A stretch of DNA of 64,000 nucleotides from Rhinopomastus cyanomelas (GCA_013400115.1 VXBP01008606.1:372001-436000); one strand, 5' to 3'. Positions 46,085 through 58,680 are shown, numbered from the stretch's first letter. Numbers and translations: made by a program. Notes: generated from the sequence alone by a model not told the origin.

Positions 46085-48154
46085 AGTCCTTGTCTGTATC
46101 CAACACAAAATGGGCCTTGTTCAGATGTATCTCCACAAAGCTTAGCTTAGCCTGTTCCTAAAGAACTGAGGGCTAATCAGAGCAATAATTAGCCGTCACC
46201 GAGCCCACTGCACTGTGTGGCCCAGAGGATTTTTAGAGACAATTGGTGCATGTAGGGTTCAACAGCTCCATCTTTGCTCGGGTGTCCACTCTGCTCTGGA
46301 GGCTGTGGTGGCCCCAACTGGCTGGTTGTCTGCTCTTTGCCAGTTGGACTTGGGGCAGTCTTCCCAGTTGAGAAGTGGGGTGACAGGCTCTTGGAGACTA
46401 AATGGGGAGCATGCACTTTTGGGAAGAGAAAGGTGTGGAGCCATCACAGGGGCTGTGCAAGCACTGGTGTGATACAGAGCTGCTGGCATTAATAGAAAGG
46501 CGCGATCTCTGATCAGCCCTCGCTGCCTGGTGCGTGAAACACGGTGGTAGGGCTCAGCCCAGCAAAACTCCCTGCTTCTGTACGAGGGATCTGGGCAGCA
46601 CAAGGTGAACTAGGCTGCGTGGAAGACTGGGGAAACAAAGTTTTCCAGACAAAACAGATCCACAATCGTGAGACACTTCCTAGTCTTGGTGTAGCCTTGC
46701 GAGAGATGGCTGGGACATCCCGGAGGGGAGGGTGAGCGTGTCTGCCTGCCTGGGTCTTGGTCTTGAAAGGGCCAAGTCACCCCATGCTTGGAGAGGTGGC
46801 TGTGTGTGTCTGCCTGTCTGTCTGTGGAGGGGTAACTGCTGTGCCTGGCAGCACCCCTCACTGTCTTTTGCTGTCAGACTGGGGGGGATTAGGAGAAGCA
46901 GCAAACCCCTCTGCAAGGAAACGCAGCCCGATCCCAGGGCAGCAGTGCAATGTGTGAGGGTGTGTCGTGCCAGGATGGGTGTGCTGTGGGGTGCTGTAAG
47001 GGTGCAGCCTGGAACACACCACTTCTGCTGCGGCTGGGGCCCTGTGTCCCTCTTTGCTCACTGCTGGACCACCCTGGGAAGTGTTTCTGCAGCCAGGATG
47101 CTGGATGCTGGCACGGTGGCTCCGCTCCCGGCACGGGGGTCTCGGTGTGCTGGGCTCCCGCAGGGGCCATGGGAGCAGTGCCGGGTGCAGGTCCCCTGCA
47201 GATGGCAGTGACATTCTGTCCTGCAGCCACTCTGGCGCCGTGTTTACCCACACTTCGCTGAGAGGGAAAAAACCCCACTCTTCATACAGCCTAGAAAGAA
47301 AAATCTAAGCAAGCTTTGCTTTGGCCCCAGCCTGCAGCCTAGAGGGAGCAGTGACCTTGCAAGGAAAAGTTATTACACAGCCCATTCCCACATAACAGCC
47401 CAGAAAATGCCAGACACGTGGGCACGGTTCAGTTACTTTTATTCCTTCCATTTTTCTTACGTTAAATGTGCTTTTTAAAGGTAAGTGACGCTGATGTGGT
47501 GTCTTGCAGTAACCCTGCCGGCTGTCTCACCAGCATAAATCCTGACTTCAAGAAGGGCTGGAGTTTAGAACGGGGTGAAAAAAACACAAGGAAAGAAGGG
47601 CACTAACGTTAGACTGAGCTAGTCACTGCAGACTGCAACTCAAAAAAGAACTGTCTCTCCTCACCTTGTCCTTTAGTGAAGCCTAACGTGACAAAACTTG
47701 GACATTTAATACCTGTGTGGCTCAGACTTCGGTGGCTTCGTTCCTCCTAAGAGAATCAGGCAGCTGAGGTGGCTTTCAGTAAGGTTATGGAAAGGGTTCG
47801 TGAAAACTTTGCTCAGGCCAGCTTAAACCTTCAGGACTAGTTGTCTCTCCAGTGATCCAGCCTGACCAAGCGTTAGTCTGCAAAGAGGAGCAGGGTCTAT
47901 GATGAGGAGCACATGGTCGTCATCATCACCAGCTTCTCGTCCTTCCCCAGCCGGGTTGTAACCAACTTCTCTTTTGGCCTGAACAGGTGTGGTTTTGGTG
48001 TGTAAAGGGCAGTGTTAGAGCAAGGGCTTCGGACACCTCAGTACAGTTTAAGGCAAACTTTGCAAGGGATCAGCCAGTAAGACATGAGGAGGTCTGCTGT
48101 CATAAATTTGGTTGATGTCCCTCACACAGGTACTTCTGGAACTTTGATGGCTTT
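46085..48154. other. 2 kb unique sequence with a GC-rich section
   Basis: From about 46.7 to 47.26 kb the sequence is GC-rich with long overlapping frames in several registers (longest 159 codons, 46732-47211, plus). Long frames in every register are what GC-rich non-coding DNA gives. A TGTCTGTCTGTCTG-like simple run lies near 46815. A donor-like AAAGGTAAGTG at about 47477 follows a T-rich run. Confidence 0.45.
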
Positions 48155-48769
48155 TCACAGAACCACAGAACACTATGGATTGGAAGGGACTTTGAAAGAT
48201 GATTTGGTCCAATCCCCCCGCCACAGCAGGATCACCTAGATCAAGTCAAGCAGGAACATGTCCAGGTGGGTTTTAAATATCTCCAGAGGAGGAGACTCCA
48301 CTACTACCCTGGGCAGGTGTTCCTGTCACCCTCACTGGGAAGAAGTTCCTTCTCATATTGATGTGGAACCTCCTATGTTCCAGCTTACATGCACTGCCCC
48401 TTGTCCTATCATTAGATGACACTGAGCAGAGCCAGGCTCCATCTTCCTGACACCCACCCTTCACATATTTATAAACATTAATGGGCCCACACCTCAGCTA
48501 AAGCGACCCAGCTCCTTCAGCCTTTCCTCATCAGGGAGATGCTCCCTTCCCTTCATCATCTTCATGGGTCTGCACTTGACTCTCTTCAGCAGTTCTGTGT
48601 CCTTCTCAAACTGAGGGGCCCAGACCTGGACACAATATTCCAGATGTGATCTCACCAGTGCGGAGGAGGGTGAGATCTGCTAACCACCCCCCTTCTGACC
48701 TACCTCAGGACACCGTTTGCCTTCTTGGCCACAAGGGAAAATTGCTGGCTACTGGTTATCCTGCTGTCC
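48155..48769 (-). mobile_element. CR1 LINE, about 615 bases, antisense to window
   Basis: Read on the minus strand it starts near DSRITSSQQFSLVAKKANG-like ORF2 sequence, passes the IRSGMVS/RSHLEYCVQVWAPQ-like region, the C-terminal tail and the 3' UTR. Several small deletions break the frame (for example near 48320). It is the second longest single copy here. Confidence 0.93.
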
Positions 48770-49263
48770 TAATGCATTGAGTTCAGCTGGTGTGAAAAGT
48801 TAAGTCACACAGGGTTGTGACAATTTCTGATGAGGCAAGAAGATACAGGTTAAGGGGTGGAGGCACATAGCTGGCCAGAAAAGTCATTGATGTTATCTGT
48901 CAAAGCTAATAACAATCAAATTTGCCTCCTTTTACTCCTGGACTGTCATTAAAGGTTTGCCACAAGCACCACAGCATCCAGCTCTGTTGGGCTCTGCCAG
49001 GAGGCAGGCTGTAAGATCTTCCCCTCGGCTGTGCTGCTGCTCTGCTGATGCTCCCACCAAGGACTGGTGGGGGCATGTTGGTGCAGGCAGTCACCGTGGC
49101 TGTGCTGGAAGGAGGGTTCCAGAGGCTGATGTCCTAATCCGCTCTCACATTGAGCAGTATTTTGAAACAGGAATTTTTAGTTGCTGCTCTCAGCTAGAGG
49201 AGGATGAAGTGGACTGCTCTGGGGTGTGGAGTGGGGGGAGGGGGCACCTTTAAGTCTGATTTC
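48770..49263. other. unique non-coding sequence
   Basis: No exon or repeat is recognised between two minus-oriented CR1 traces. Confidence 0.5.
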
Positions 49264-49374
49264 TTAGAATCATTTAACGATCTTAAAGGTCTTTCTCACT
49301 CTAAGGTCAACCAATACACTAATTCTCCCAAGCCCACCACTAAACCATGTCTTCGAGCACCATACCTATATGAC
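49264..49374 (-). mobile_element. diverged CR1 3' end, older subfamily
   Basis: TTAGAATCATTTAACGATC, then TTAAAGGTCTTTCTCAC and CCCACCACTAAACCATGTC resemble the 3' UTR of an older avian CR1 subfamily on the minus strand. Divergence is high, so the boundaries are approximate. Confidence 0.65.
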
Positions 49375-51479
49375 TGTTGAGCAGCCTCACAGCACTGCTG
49401 GAGGAGAGGGCTCAGGGCAGCAGTGGAGCTCCCTGCATAGAGAGTGCTGACCTGGCTGTGTCTCACCTCTGCCAAAGACAGAGACAGGCTACATCCAGTG
49501 TCATGCCCAGAGGCTGAGGAAGGATGCTGTGGCTTCCTACTGCACTACCTCAAGCCCAAGGAGCAGCTCAGCCCTTAGGACACTGAATGTGCCTAGAAAG
49601 ACCTTCTTCAGCTGAGTGCACTCCCACAGCTGAGCAAAAATTCTGCCCCTGGCCAAGGCTGGTGTGCCTTGAGCTTGCTTTCCGAAGACAACAAGGCTGG
49701 TACATGGTGACTGCTGATACCCCACTTTGCCCTGTCCATCCAAAATCCTTGAGCCAGTGCTGCACTCTCACAGGTAGTCAGACAGCTGATAAACTTCAAC
49801 CCTCAAAAAAGTGTCCTTCTACTTTTTATAGTTCCCTATAGCCAAGCAACATGTGAGAAATGTTTTTATATTATGTGCCTGCCTTCCTAGCTCTGCTCTG
49901 CTGCCATCCTCCCCCACTTGATCTACATTTTTCAGCCCCACTATCTACTGAATAAAGCGGTGCCTTCGTTCACTCTGTTGAATCTAGAATGCACTGAATC
50001 CATCTATGGAATAAAAGGCACCTCTGGTGCCTGGGTTTGGCAAAGTCATAGCTACTGCCAGTCTTTCCCCATCTCCCCCTGCCCCTAGAAGCTTAAGTGG
50101 TTTCTCACAACCTCAGCAATTTTGCTGAGCCGGCAGTCTCGCCCTTCAGTTTAGTAAGAGCTCAAATCCTGTCCTGTGGCTTCCCCTGCCCTGAACAAAA
50201 AATAATTCTAGCTCCTCTACAAGATGAGTTCACTGAGATGGGAGCTGCTGGCAGGAGCAGACAAACTAAGGCTCAGGAGGTGAGCAGTGACAGGAGCAAT
50301 AGGGACTGTTGCATCAGGAGCTAATAGCGCCAGCAAAGCCCTCCCGGAAAGTTGAGTGGCCACCTGAGCGAGCCAGTGATGATCTAGTCAGCAAAGAATG
50401 ATGGTATGAAGCTGAAAGAAAGGCAGCTTCTTAAAGAGAGTAAATTGCATTTGTATTTAAAAGAAACCACCCCAAAGTCATAATTCGCTTATTTACACAA
50501 CGGAGCACGCGAGCAAGAGGGTTCTCACACAAAAGCCAGATGTTCATTAGAAACAAGAATTTTTCTTCATTGTTGCTACCATGAAAAGTAAAACTGGGGC
50601 AGGGGTGGGAGGGGGGTATGTGTGAAGAGATGAGCTGTGCTGAATGGTTATAAAGCAGTGAGTTAAGTCTACAAAATCCAGAAAACTTCCCGCTAAGACT
50701 AAGAACCTGGGGTGCTGGTGTAGGCTTTTAATTCGGACCCAGGATATAAATTAAAGCCAGAGCATCAGATCAGGTGCTCAAGTTCTCAGCCCTCGGCAGT
50801 GGAATCTCCAGGTGAAGTTAGTTAAATTTTCCTGTTGCTGAATAAAGCTAAAATCCCGCAGCCATGTATTTGCTCGTCATAAACTGTTCTCTCCTAGCCA
50901 GTAACAGCTTCTTTGTTGGCGAAGCCTGTCTGGTTTATGAGCTTCCCAGCCTTTGTACAGTTGTACTGGGAGTTAAGAACTTCCACATGGTGCTTGCTCT
51001 GAGGCTTCAGAGAATAAGCAAAGCAAAGTGCTTGCTCTACGTCCAACAAATGCATCAAAGATGGTTTGGATTCTTTGTTTTTAAACACCAAGGATAATAT
51101 TGATTTTTGTTGAGGTAAATGTCTTTAATTGTACACTGCATAAACGTGGCTCTCCCTGACACATAATGTGCTCTGGGCTTTCCTCCAGCACAGCAGTATG
51201 AAAATGCAGCTTTCAGTGTCTTCAGCAGAGAAACGCAGAGTTCAGATTTTAGATGAACAAAAATTAAATTCAATAAGAACCCCAAAACATTCCCAGTCTC
51301 TAAAAAACATATATTGATGCAGGACATTTACACAGATGGAAATTAATGTTTTCTTAGGGTCAAAAGTCTGGGGTAGTTGTTATTGTTTAGTACTTTTCAT
51401 TGTGGTGATGCCAGTGTGAAGAGAAATTTAAATGAGGGTAATACAGACAACAAGAGAAAATGATGACGTTTACAAAATT
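49375..51479. other. 2.1 kb unique non-coding sequence
   Basis: No repeat or exon is recognised. Frames up to 90 codons occur at 50.86-51.33 kb on both strands without motifs. Confidence 0.5.
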
Positions 51480-51634
51480 GAATCACAGAACTTTAGGGAT
51501 TGGAAGGGACCTCAAAAGGTCCAATCCCCCTGCCAGAGCAGGACCTCCTAGACCAAGTCACACAGGAACATATCCAGGCGGGTTTTAAACGTCTCCAGAG
51601 AAGGAGACTCCACAACCCCCCTGGGCAGCCTGTG
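51480..51634 (-). mobile_element. CR1 LINE 3' end, about 155 bases
   Basis: AATCACAGAACTTTAGGGATT through the GACCTCAAAAGGTCC core to CTCCACAACCCCCCTGGGC. It contains the 3' UTR and the last ORF2 codons on the minus strand. Confidence 0.92.
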
Positions 51635-51857
51635 CAGTTATCTCATCTACAGAAAGTGATGGGGGTCTTGATGCAAAGGTCTGGTAGACATCTCATCACC
51701 AACGCAGTGCTCCGTAGGCTCAGGGTGTTATGCACATCCCATGTGTGACTATTTAGGAGAGCAACGAGGACAAGAAAAAATCAAGTGCATGACCCACCCA
51801 CTTGCTATTGCCTTATCAAAGGCACTACAGATATCTAAGGAGAGACCAAACACTCAT
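51635..51857. other. unique spacer before the candidate 3' UTR end
   Basis: GT-rich sequence on the minus strand (GAGTGTTTGGTCTCTCC, about 51846-51857) could be the downstream element of the polyadenylation site at 51879-51884. Nothing else is recognised. Confidence 0.35.
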
Positions 51858-51878
51858 GTGGCAGATGATATCCTTTCA

Positions 51879-51884
51879 TTTATT
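51879..51884 (-). promoter_or_regulatory. candidate polyadenylation signal AATAAA
   Basis: Minus-strand AATAAA with a GT-rich downstream stretch 20-40 bases beyond. It fits the end of the candidate 3' UTR starting at 55015. It is the only minus-strand AATAAA I noticed in that block. Confidence 0.4.
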
Positions 51885-53493
51885 GCTAAACTACCATAGT
51901 ACAGGCAATATATAAAAATATTTTACAGATAGCAAAACAAATCATTACATTGGAGGCTAACAATGTTGTTGTAGGAATGTGAATGACATAGAACCTTTTA
52001 CAATTCTTAAAGTTAGGCTTTTGAACAAAGGGTTGTATTAGAAAGACATCTGTTAGGATGATTTGAGTGACTATTGCTCACTCTTGTCTATTAACATTTG
52101 GTTTCACCTGGACACACAGGGTAGGGCTTCATCAAGGAGGCTGGGACATCAGTGAGGGGGAGAATCACTTGGTGATTACACACTCACACTCACACACAAA
52201 TACAGAAATCCTAATTAGGCCACCTTTATGCAGACTGAACTGTACCTTGGTCCTCTGTTCCCATGTTTCACATGACTTGTGCAGGAAGTACTGCTCAGCA
52301 TCACAAAAATGATGGCAGTTTCAACCTGGAAATAGCTGATCACCCCAATAGCACATCTGTGGATTTCTGAGCTTTGACAAACACACAAACCACTGTTCAC
52401 CTTTGTGAGCCAGTTATTCTGCGTCTTTCTGCCCAATTTTGCTGTTTCAGGAGGACTGTTGAAAAGAAACTCAAAATCCTAACTATTTTCCAGATAAGGA
52501 TTCATTTGCAGCCTGTGTGATCTGTACAGTGCCAGCACCTTCACTGGAAACGCATTGCAATGTGGAGCAGGTACCGATGAGAATCGCTGAACAAACCTTA
52601 CACAGCCCATAGGGGATCAGATACTGACTGTAGGGAAACAAATCGCTGTCAGTTGTCACCCAGGAATGACAGGGTAGCAGACATTAACAAAGACAGATGT
52701 CAATCTTATGTCAAACATTAAAAGAGTGTGGATTAATCATTCAGATCTGAGATGAATAAAGAACTGGAACTTTCCACGTGTGATGGGAGGCAGGTGCCTT
52801 ATGTTTATAGGTAAGAAATCACTGCGATGTAAACGATGAGGAAAACAGCTGATTGCTGGAGAATTTGCAATTCACCTGCTCTAAACCTGATGCTGATGTC
52901 ACATCCTATTGCACAGGAACATGTAATAGAAGTAAGTAAACAAACACTCGGCATCATCAGATGATTTTTAAGTGGTGCAAAATTAATAAAGGTCTGGATC
53001 AGCTGAAGATCTGCAGTCCAGACGGTTTTTTTTTACCCTGAATCCCATCTGGTAGATAACTGTTCTCTGCAAAGTAGAAATGTTGTGTGTGGGGGAAAAT
53101 CAGGATGAAACATTTAGAGACACATTTGTGAATTGTTTAAAGCTGTCTCTGAAGTCTTTGGAATATGTCTCTTGTGGGGCAATAACAATTCAACAACAAC
53201 AACTGCATAGAAGTCAATACACTCAGGAAATAAAATCGACCCTTTATAAATACGATCCTTGATCCGAAAGGTGTCGCATATTTGGTCAGACAAGAAGCAT
53301 AGACAGTTTTTTGGTAGAGATGCGGGTTACAAAATGTACTTTCACAAAACATGCTGGCTAACTCGAGAACTCTCTTAGATATGTCATTAAGCAGCAGCAT
53401 TTTACACAACAGAGAATAACATAGTGCTGGTTTTGGAAATATTCTACATTCAGAAAACGCTGCAATTCCTACAGGGAGAAGGGAAGTGATAGG

Positions 53494-53501
53494 TATTTAC
53501 A
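53494..53501 (-). promoter_or_regulatory. Pumilio-type word TGTAAATA in candidate 3' UTR
   Basis: On the minus strand this is the core Pumilio response element. Its meaning depends on the 3' UTR call; on its own it is a common 8-mer. Confidence 0.3.
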
Positions 53502-54589
53502 CGGATAAACAAACAAAGCAAGTGCAAAAACCATGGCTCTTCTACATTCTGTCTACCAACACAAACACATACATTGGACACTTTCATTCCGTCGCTGTTG
53601 TTCTTAACGTTTTGCTCATTCTCATGGAGAAAAAAAACAGGATTTCATATTTCATTGCAAGTATCTTCACAAGCAATTGCTCTCCCGCAAACTGTACTTC
53701 CAATGCTCATAGCTGACAAAAAATAAACCTTCCTGCTGTCTGCTCACTCCCATTCCACACTCAGAAAGTTTACTTGTCATCACGATGATTGTATTCTATG
53801 TACGCATACATTTGATGCAGAAGTTTATAGAAGCTCATCCTGTATTCGCAGCCAAAGCATGGATGGGAAAATGGAGGTTAAAAAAATAAAAGCACACATT
53901 AAAAACAAAAAAGAGATGAACTTCTGAGTTCCAAGGAGCCCCACGCACTTCGCATGGTATAACTTTGATGGAAAACGCATTAGAGTCGCTCACCCTGTAG
54001 ACAATCTATTTGGAGGCCTTTGGTACAATGGCAGGAAGGCACTGTGGTGAAGCATTCAGATAACTGAGGAAAGACAGAACTTCCTCATGTGCAAGTATGG
54101 CTGTCTTCCAGATAAAGTGAGAACAAATTACTCACAAAACGGTATTAACTCTTCCGAGGTTAAGCTAATGCATCTACAGAAAGAGAGCACGTTGTATTAA
54201 GTAACCAAATGCTAATACTGCAAAGAACCACTGCTCAGCAAGAACAGGAGATCATTTAGCCCCGTATACGTTGCAGTTCGCCAGCCTAGCTCTATAACTG
54301 TAGCATACCATGACTCTTTTTAAGAAGAGTCAATACATAACGCTATGTCTGAGGATACTCCTTTTCTCCAAAATAAATACCAAGCTGTATTGTTTAACTA
54401 ACAGTGGCGTGTAAAAGCAGAGAGAGTAGCACAGCTTGCCCTCGTGTAGCTGTAAATAAAACCACTAAAATGTAGTCTATGTTATATACATCTCACGAAC
54501 CCCCGATCCAGCAGCTGGCTTCATGCGCCTGCATACGGCTGCCTGACCGGAGCGATCTCAGGATCGAGACCCAAGGTTACAATGGGCTC

Positions 54590-54602
54590 TGTGTGTGTGT
54601 GT
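54590..54602. repeat. short (GT)n microsatellite
   Basis: About six GT units, followed within 100 bases by further CA/GT-rich sequence (54660-54690). Confidence 0.85.
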
Positions 54603-55015
54603 TCACATACAGTCATATGTGTAGAATCTATCCACCTAGGCAGGGCTACATCATATAAATACACACGTATGTGCACCCACACACACGTACAGATTACTAC
54701 CTATGCATTAAAAATGCGGCAGAAGTACAGCTAACGTAAGCTTGAGTAAAGCACTTGCAGCACTTTTATAAAAACATAATGAAAACAAATCAAACGATCG
54801 TCCTCTCTGCAGCAAAGTTCCGAAGAAACATGTCAGAGCGGTGGGAGTCTCGCCTTTCGGTTAAAGAGCACACGTTTCATGGGTGCAGCCCCAACATTGC
54901 TCTGATGAAGCATTGCAGGGTCTCAAGGATTTGCCCTCCTGGGTCCCTCTGAATGCTGAAAAGCCTTTGCTATGAGCCCTCACTTCTCTTGTCCGCGATA
55001 CAGTTCTGCCTTCTA

Positions 55016-55062
55016 GGGAAAAGGGGAGAAAGATGTCGAAACGATTGGGGAGGGGATAGTAG
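55016..55062 (-). promoter_or_regulatory. candidate splice acceptor (polypyrimidine tract plus AG)
   Basis: The minus strand reads a C/T-rich run containing CTTTCTCCCCTTTTCCCTAG directly before the candidate exon, with a TGCTACTATC branch-point-like word upstream. Confidence 0.4.
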
Positions 55063-55100
55063 CAAAAACTAAGAAGAAAAATACAGCACGGATTTCTGCC

Positions 55101-55241
55101 TGGGGGTTGTGGAGTCTCCTTCTCTGGAGACATTTAAAACCCGCCTGGACAGGTTCCTGTGCAACTTGGTCTAGGGGGGATTGGACTAGACGATGTCCCA
55201 AGGACCCTCCCAATCCCTAAGGTTTTGTGTGACTCTGTGAT
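55101..55241 (+). mobile_element. short CR1 3' end, diverged
   Basis: From TGGGGGTTGTGGAGTCTCC to GGTTTTGTGTGACTCTGTG. A small deletion removes the usual GTGATCCTGCTG segment near 55176. It lies 85 bases upstream, in minus-strand sense, of the candidate terminal exon, hence within its presumed last intron. Confidence 0.9.
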
Positions 55242-57880
55242 CACTCCATGTCATGACCATGCATAGTGCAACTGCACACTGCGGGAGGAAGGGTGCTAGT
55301 GGATTTTGTGTGGGGCTATCTGACTTGAAGATCAGCCATTCATCGGCACACAGAGGACTATTGAGCCATTGCTATGGACAATCACCAAATAAGCCGCAAT
55401 ATTTTTAGCACATCTACAGATTTGAAAAGACGTTCAAGTCCTCCTTTGATAGTCTATTTAAAATCCAACCAGATAAAAGGTTCTGATGGTCATTTAAGGA
55501 TTTGGGGGCTTATTAAAAAAAACTTCTCCTACACTTTACTGGTTTAATCATGGAAAACTAGATGGTCCTTTTTGATTCTTTGAAGCTGCTTTTGTGAAAT
55601 TCCAATGCTGTAAAACCAGGCTACACATACAGTCTGTTCTTTCACTCAGCTGCAGCAAAGAACCTCTGACAGACAATTTTTGTCTGAGAAATTTTTCAAA
55701 ATGGTCCAAAATATCAGACTACATTAAAAGTCCAGAAGAGGTGTCAGGTGCTGGCAAGCGGGCAGTTTTAAAGCAATCCAAAAGAGCTTTACTGAGGCAT
55801 AGGAGTCAGTCACAGTGCTGTGAGTGCTGTTTAACAATCAGTAATTCCCCTGTGCAGAGGTAATTTCAGCTAGTCTGAGCCTCAGCTTTGTTTCTGTAAA
55901 AGTCACTAACAAAAAATGCCGTTTTCCACCTCTGCAGGTGACGGGGCTGAGCCTTGGCTGTCTTGACATTTGTGATGGTGCAAATATGTGGCGCTCACAA
56001 AGAGCCCAGAATGAGATACCCAGTGACTTTCTGATGTTGCTGGAATGGGGTACAAGAGGCTCGTTTTGTGACAGAAGAGTTGAACTGACAGCTGCCCCCA
56101 CTGTCCTCCTGCCCCCAGCATGGCCAGCAGAGCTTCCAGGGGAAAAAGCAGCCAAGACTCCAAGGTGTTATTAATGCCAGCTTGAGCTATGCAGTCAGGA
56201 AGGGCTCTGCTTGTGTTCTGGGTTTAGCCTTGGTTGAATCCAGAGCTTAGAGCTGCTCTTCTGAAAATCAGATTTCAGTTTAAGATACCAGATTACAGCT
56301 GAGACTCAGGTCAGGCATTCCGGAAACTCTGATACTTCTGTCTCCCACTCTAAAACCAAAGACCTTGTAGAGTCCTTAGTGGCAGAAAAATATATTATTC
56401 TTAATACTCAGAAAATCTTTTTGTCTTCGTGGACCAGGCACACACACTGCAGGATTCCTTGCAATTGGTTCCATTGGGAAACAGTTACGGAGCTGCACTG
56501 CTGCTCTGCTCTTTTCTTATAACCTAATGCCTGCTGTGAGCATGTGAACACATTGATATTCAGCAATGTTTGCTGTGGACAAGCTGAAAACAGGAGCTCA
56601 GGCTCTGCTCTCTCCAAAATACCAGCATTTCTTCTTTACAAAACCAGGAAGGACTGCTACATATTTCCTACAATACTGCAGCTCTTTTACTGTTCACTGA
56701 TTGTCCACTCTGGACACCTTTTTCTCACCCTGCAGTAGCACTGACGCCGCAAATCATTAGGAATGTGCCAGCTGCACGACTGCAGATGGCAGCGGTTATC
56801 TGCTAGCCCGATAAGCAAGTGCCGCTCCGGTGCATTCCAACACACGAAGCAAATCATAACAAATATGCTAACTCACATGGAAATTTAGCCTTTCCAGAAA
56901 CTGCTGGTAGCTTTGCAAAGCTGAGGAGACAAGGTGAATATAAGTAAGTGTATATTTTTTCTGGAACACATGGCTTCTGCAAGATGCAATTATTTTCCTC
57001 TGCAGCTTGCGTGGTTAAATGTTACAGCTGCCAAACGAGAAGTTAGGAGCCAGTAGCAGGTTCTACGTGAAAAGAAACAGCAACAATTTGTTAGAGAGAA
57101 AATATGTAGGATGTGTTCGTATACTGCCTAAACATTAATAAAGATCAATAATAAAATCTTATTCCTCTCTGGTTTAGCAGGGTTTACTTTACCTTGGGGC
57201 AGGTGTTAAGACTGGTGAACTGCACTTTGCACTGGTTCTCTGTGAGCATCTCTCCCCTTCAAATTCCTACCCAGTCTGACAAGAAAAATGAAGAAAACTC
57301 TTGAATTTGGCAGACATCTACCACTTGAAATACTGGTTGTGGTGCTAAGTCAGCAAAAAAGGGCTTTTGATCCCAGGTTGGACAAAGGCCAGGCGAGCTT
57401 GGGTTGCCTCAGTTTCCTACAAGAACAAAATCTCTCAGAAGGGCTTTGAGACCTGGAGGGCAAGTCATTGTTAGTGAACCGCAACATGTCGTCTTGCTCT
57501 TATGGAATATATTACTCTTTCTTCCCCCATTTCCCACCCCACCCAAATAAACACTAATATATAACCTCTCTTGCTTTGTGTGGTGCTCAGGAGTGACGCG
57601 CCACTTCTCCCTTATTGCTAAGATCGATCGATACATATTTTGCAGCAGGCTTGAAGAGTTTCCTCAGACAGATGCTCTGTTATACAAGAACAATATGATC
57701 TTTGGACGAAAGGAAGGGTGTCCTTCTCGATGTTTACAAAGAGAGGTGGTGAGTTGCTTAGTCAAGGCTGTCAGCTCGATGCCAATACATTGTTCCTTGC
57801 ATTGAATTTGTGCCTTGAGATGAACAGTTAAGGAAGCAGGAGGTTGCAGGGGCATTGGAAGGATCTAAGAGGTCAGTTAT
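55242..57880. other. 2.6 kb unique non-coding sequence
   Basis: Frames up to 105 codons on both strands lack motifs. If the 57976 acceptor is a true last exon, part of this stretch may be its 3' UTR, but I see no clear minus-strand AATAAA. Confidence 0.45.
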
Positions 57881-57887
57881 GGAAGGA

Positions 57888-57975
57888 TTCAGTAAAAGTT
57901 GTCTCGCAAATCTCTTCTTCTACGTCTGATTTCTGGCAGGGAGTCCAGAGAATTCCTTCCTGATAATTTCATTAA
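57888..57975 (-). other. candidate minus-strand exon start with short open frame
   Basis: Directly after a strong acceptor (T/C-rich run ending TTGTATTTCACAG at 57976) the minus strand is open in two registers. One gives LMKLSGRNSLDSLPEIRRRR and ends at TGA (57888-57890) after DLRDNFY. The other gives NEIIRKEFSGLPARNQT and ends at a TAG. Either could be the C-terminus of an unidentified protein. No donor of good quality follows, so it would be a terminal exon. I recognise neither sequence with certainty, and chance cannot be excluded. Confidence 0.25.
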
Positions 57976-58015
57976 CTGTGAAATACAAGAAAGAGAAAGA
58001 AATGTTAAAGCATTT
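57976..58015 (-). promoter_or_regulatory. candidate splice acceptor
   Basis: Minus-strand TTTCTTTCTCTTTCTTG then TATTTCACAG with a TGCTTTAACAT branch-point-like word about 35 bases upstream. It is one of the best acceptor matches I noticed in the window. Confidence 0.35.
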
Positions 58016-58680
58016 TCAAAAGCACAGTAAGTAAAATCAATGTCTGGACAGTTTGCTGTTCAACTTAAAACATCCCCTCCATCCCCCCCACCCCGTATTC
58101 GTAATATAATGTTATTAAATCCTAGAGTGTTTAGTTCTGTGTATTTATGGCAGGCAAGGGGGAAGGGGCAGAGAGAGGGGTTTATATGGTGTTCAGCAGC
58201 CTCTGAGCACCATAAATCACAGATGAGATGCTGTCCCTCGTGTCCATTACGTGCTACATCCCTTATGTACACACTTTCCCTCTTTCACAGACATCCCCTT
58301 TACTGAGGTAAAATGAAATATCTGTAGGTACTGAGGCATTTTTTCACTTTCACTAGGCTGAAATAAGATTATTTTGAAAAGAAGAAGGCCAAGCTTGGAG
58401 GAAACACAATGGACACTGCTGAAAACATAGAGATTGCAGTCAGGTGAAAAAGTGCTGGCTTTTCTGTGTTTGGTGGCTTTGCATGGGGCTTTTGTTTTAC
58501 ATCTTTCTATAGACTCTGCTCTACATTTTTACTACAGTTTGCCTATGCTACTACACTGTAGCGTAAGCAAATCTCCATGTACCACTGCTCTGCATACTCT
58601 GAAGAGGCTGGGACAGGCTTGTGAAAGCAGCTCAAGAGAAGACAAGGAAGAACTATGTTCTCTGTAAGTCAGAAAAATAT
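58016..58680. other. unique non-coding sequence
   Basis: No repeat is recognised. It holds a C-rich run near 58082 and frames of 70-88 codons without motifs. Confidence 0.5.

Larger units (their letters stand above)
51858..55015 (-). other. candidate minus-strand terminal exon with long 3' UTR
   Basis: Three observations point to a last exon of an unidentified minus-strand gene. At 55016 an acceptor-like tract (pyrimidine-rich over about 45 bases, ending TTTTCCCTAG) precedes exon-like sequence. Over 3.1 kb there is no CR1, and the minus strand is T-rich, as 3' UTRs often are. At 51879-51884 the minus strand has AATAAA, followed by a GT-rich element. Three short C-terminal readings are possible after the acceptor (for example AELYRGQEK then TGA, or NCIADKRSEGS then TAG). 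I could match none to a known protein, so part or all may be untranslated. The exon would be about 3.16 kb. Confidence 0.38.

Noticed and set aside
46732..47278. Several overlapping long frames (up to 159 codons) in both strands
   Set aside because: The stretch is GC-rich, which lengthens frames in all registers at once; no register stands out.
47461..47490. AAAGGTAAGTG after a T-rich run as a second recursive splice site
   Set aside because: The tract is interrupted by purines next to the AG; weaker than the 25.735 kb site.
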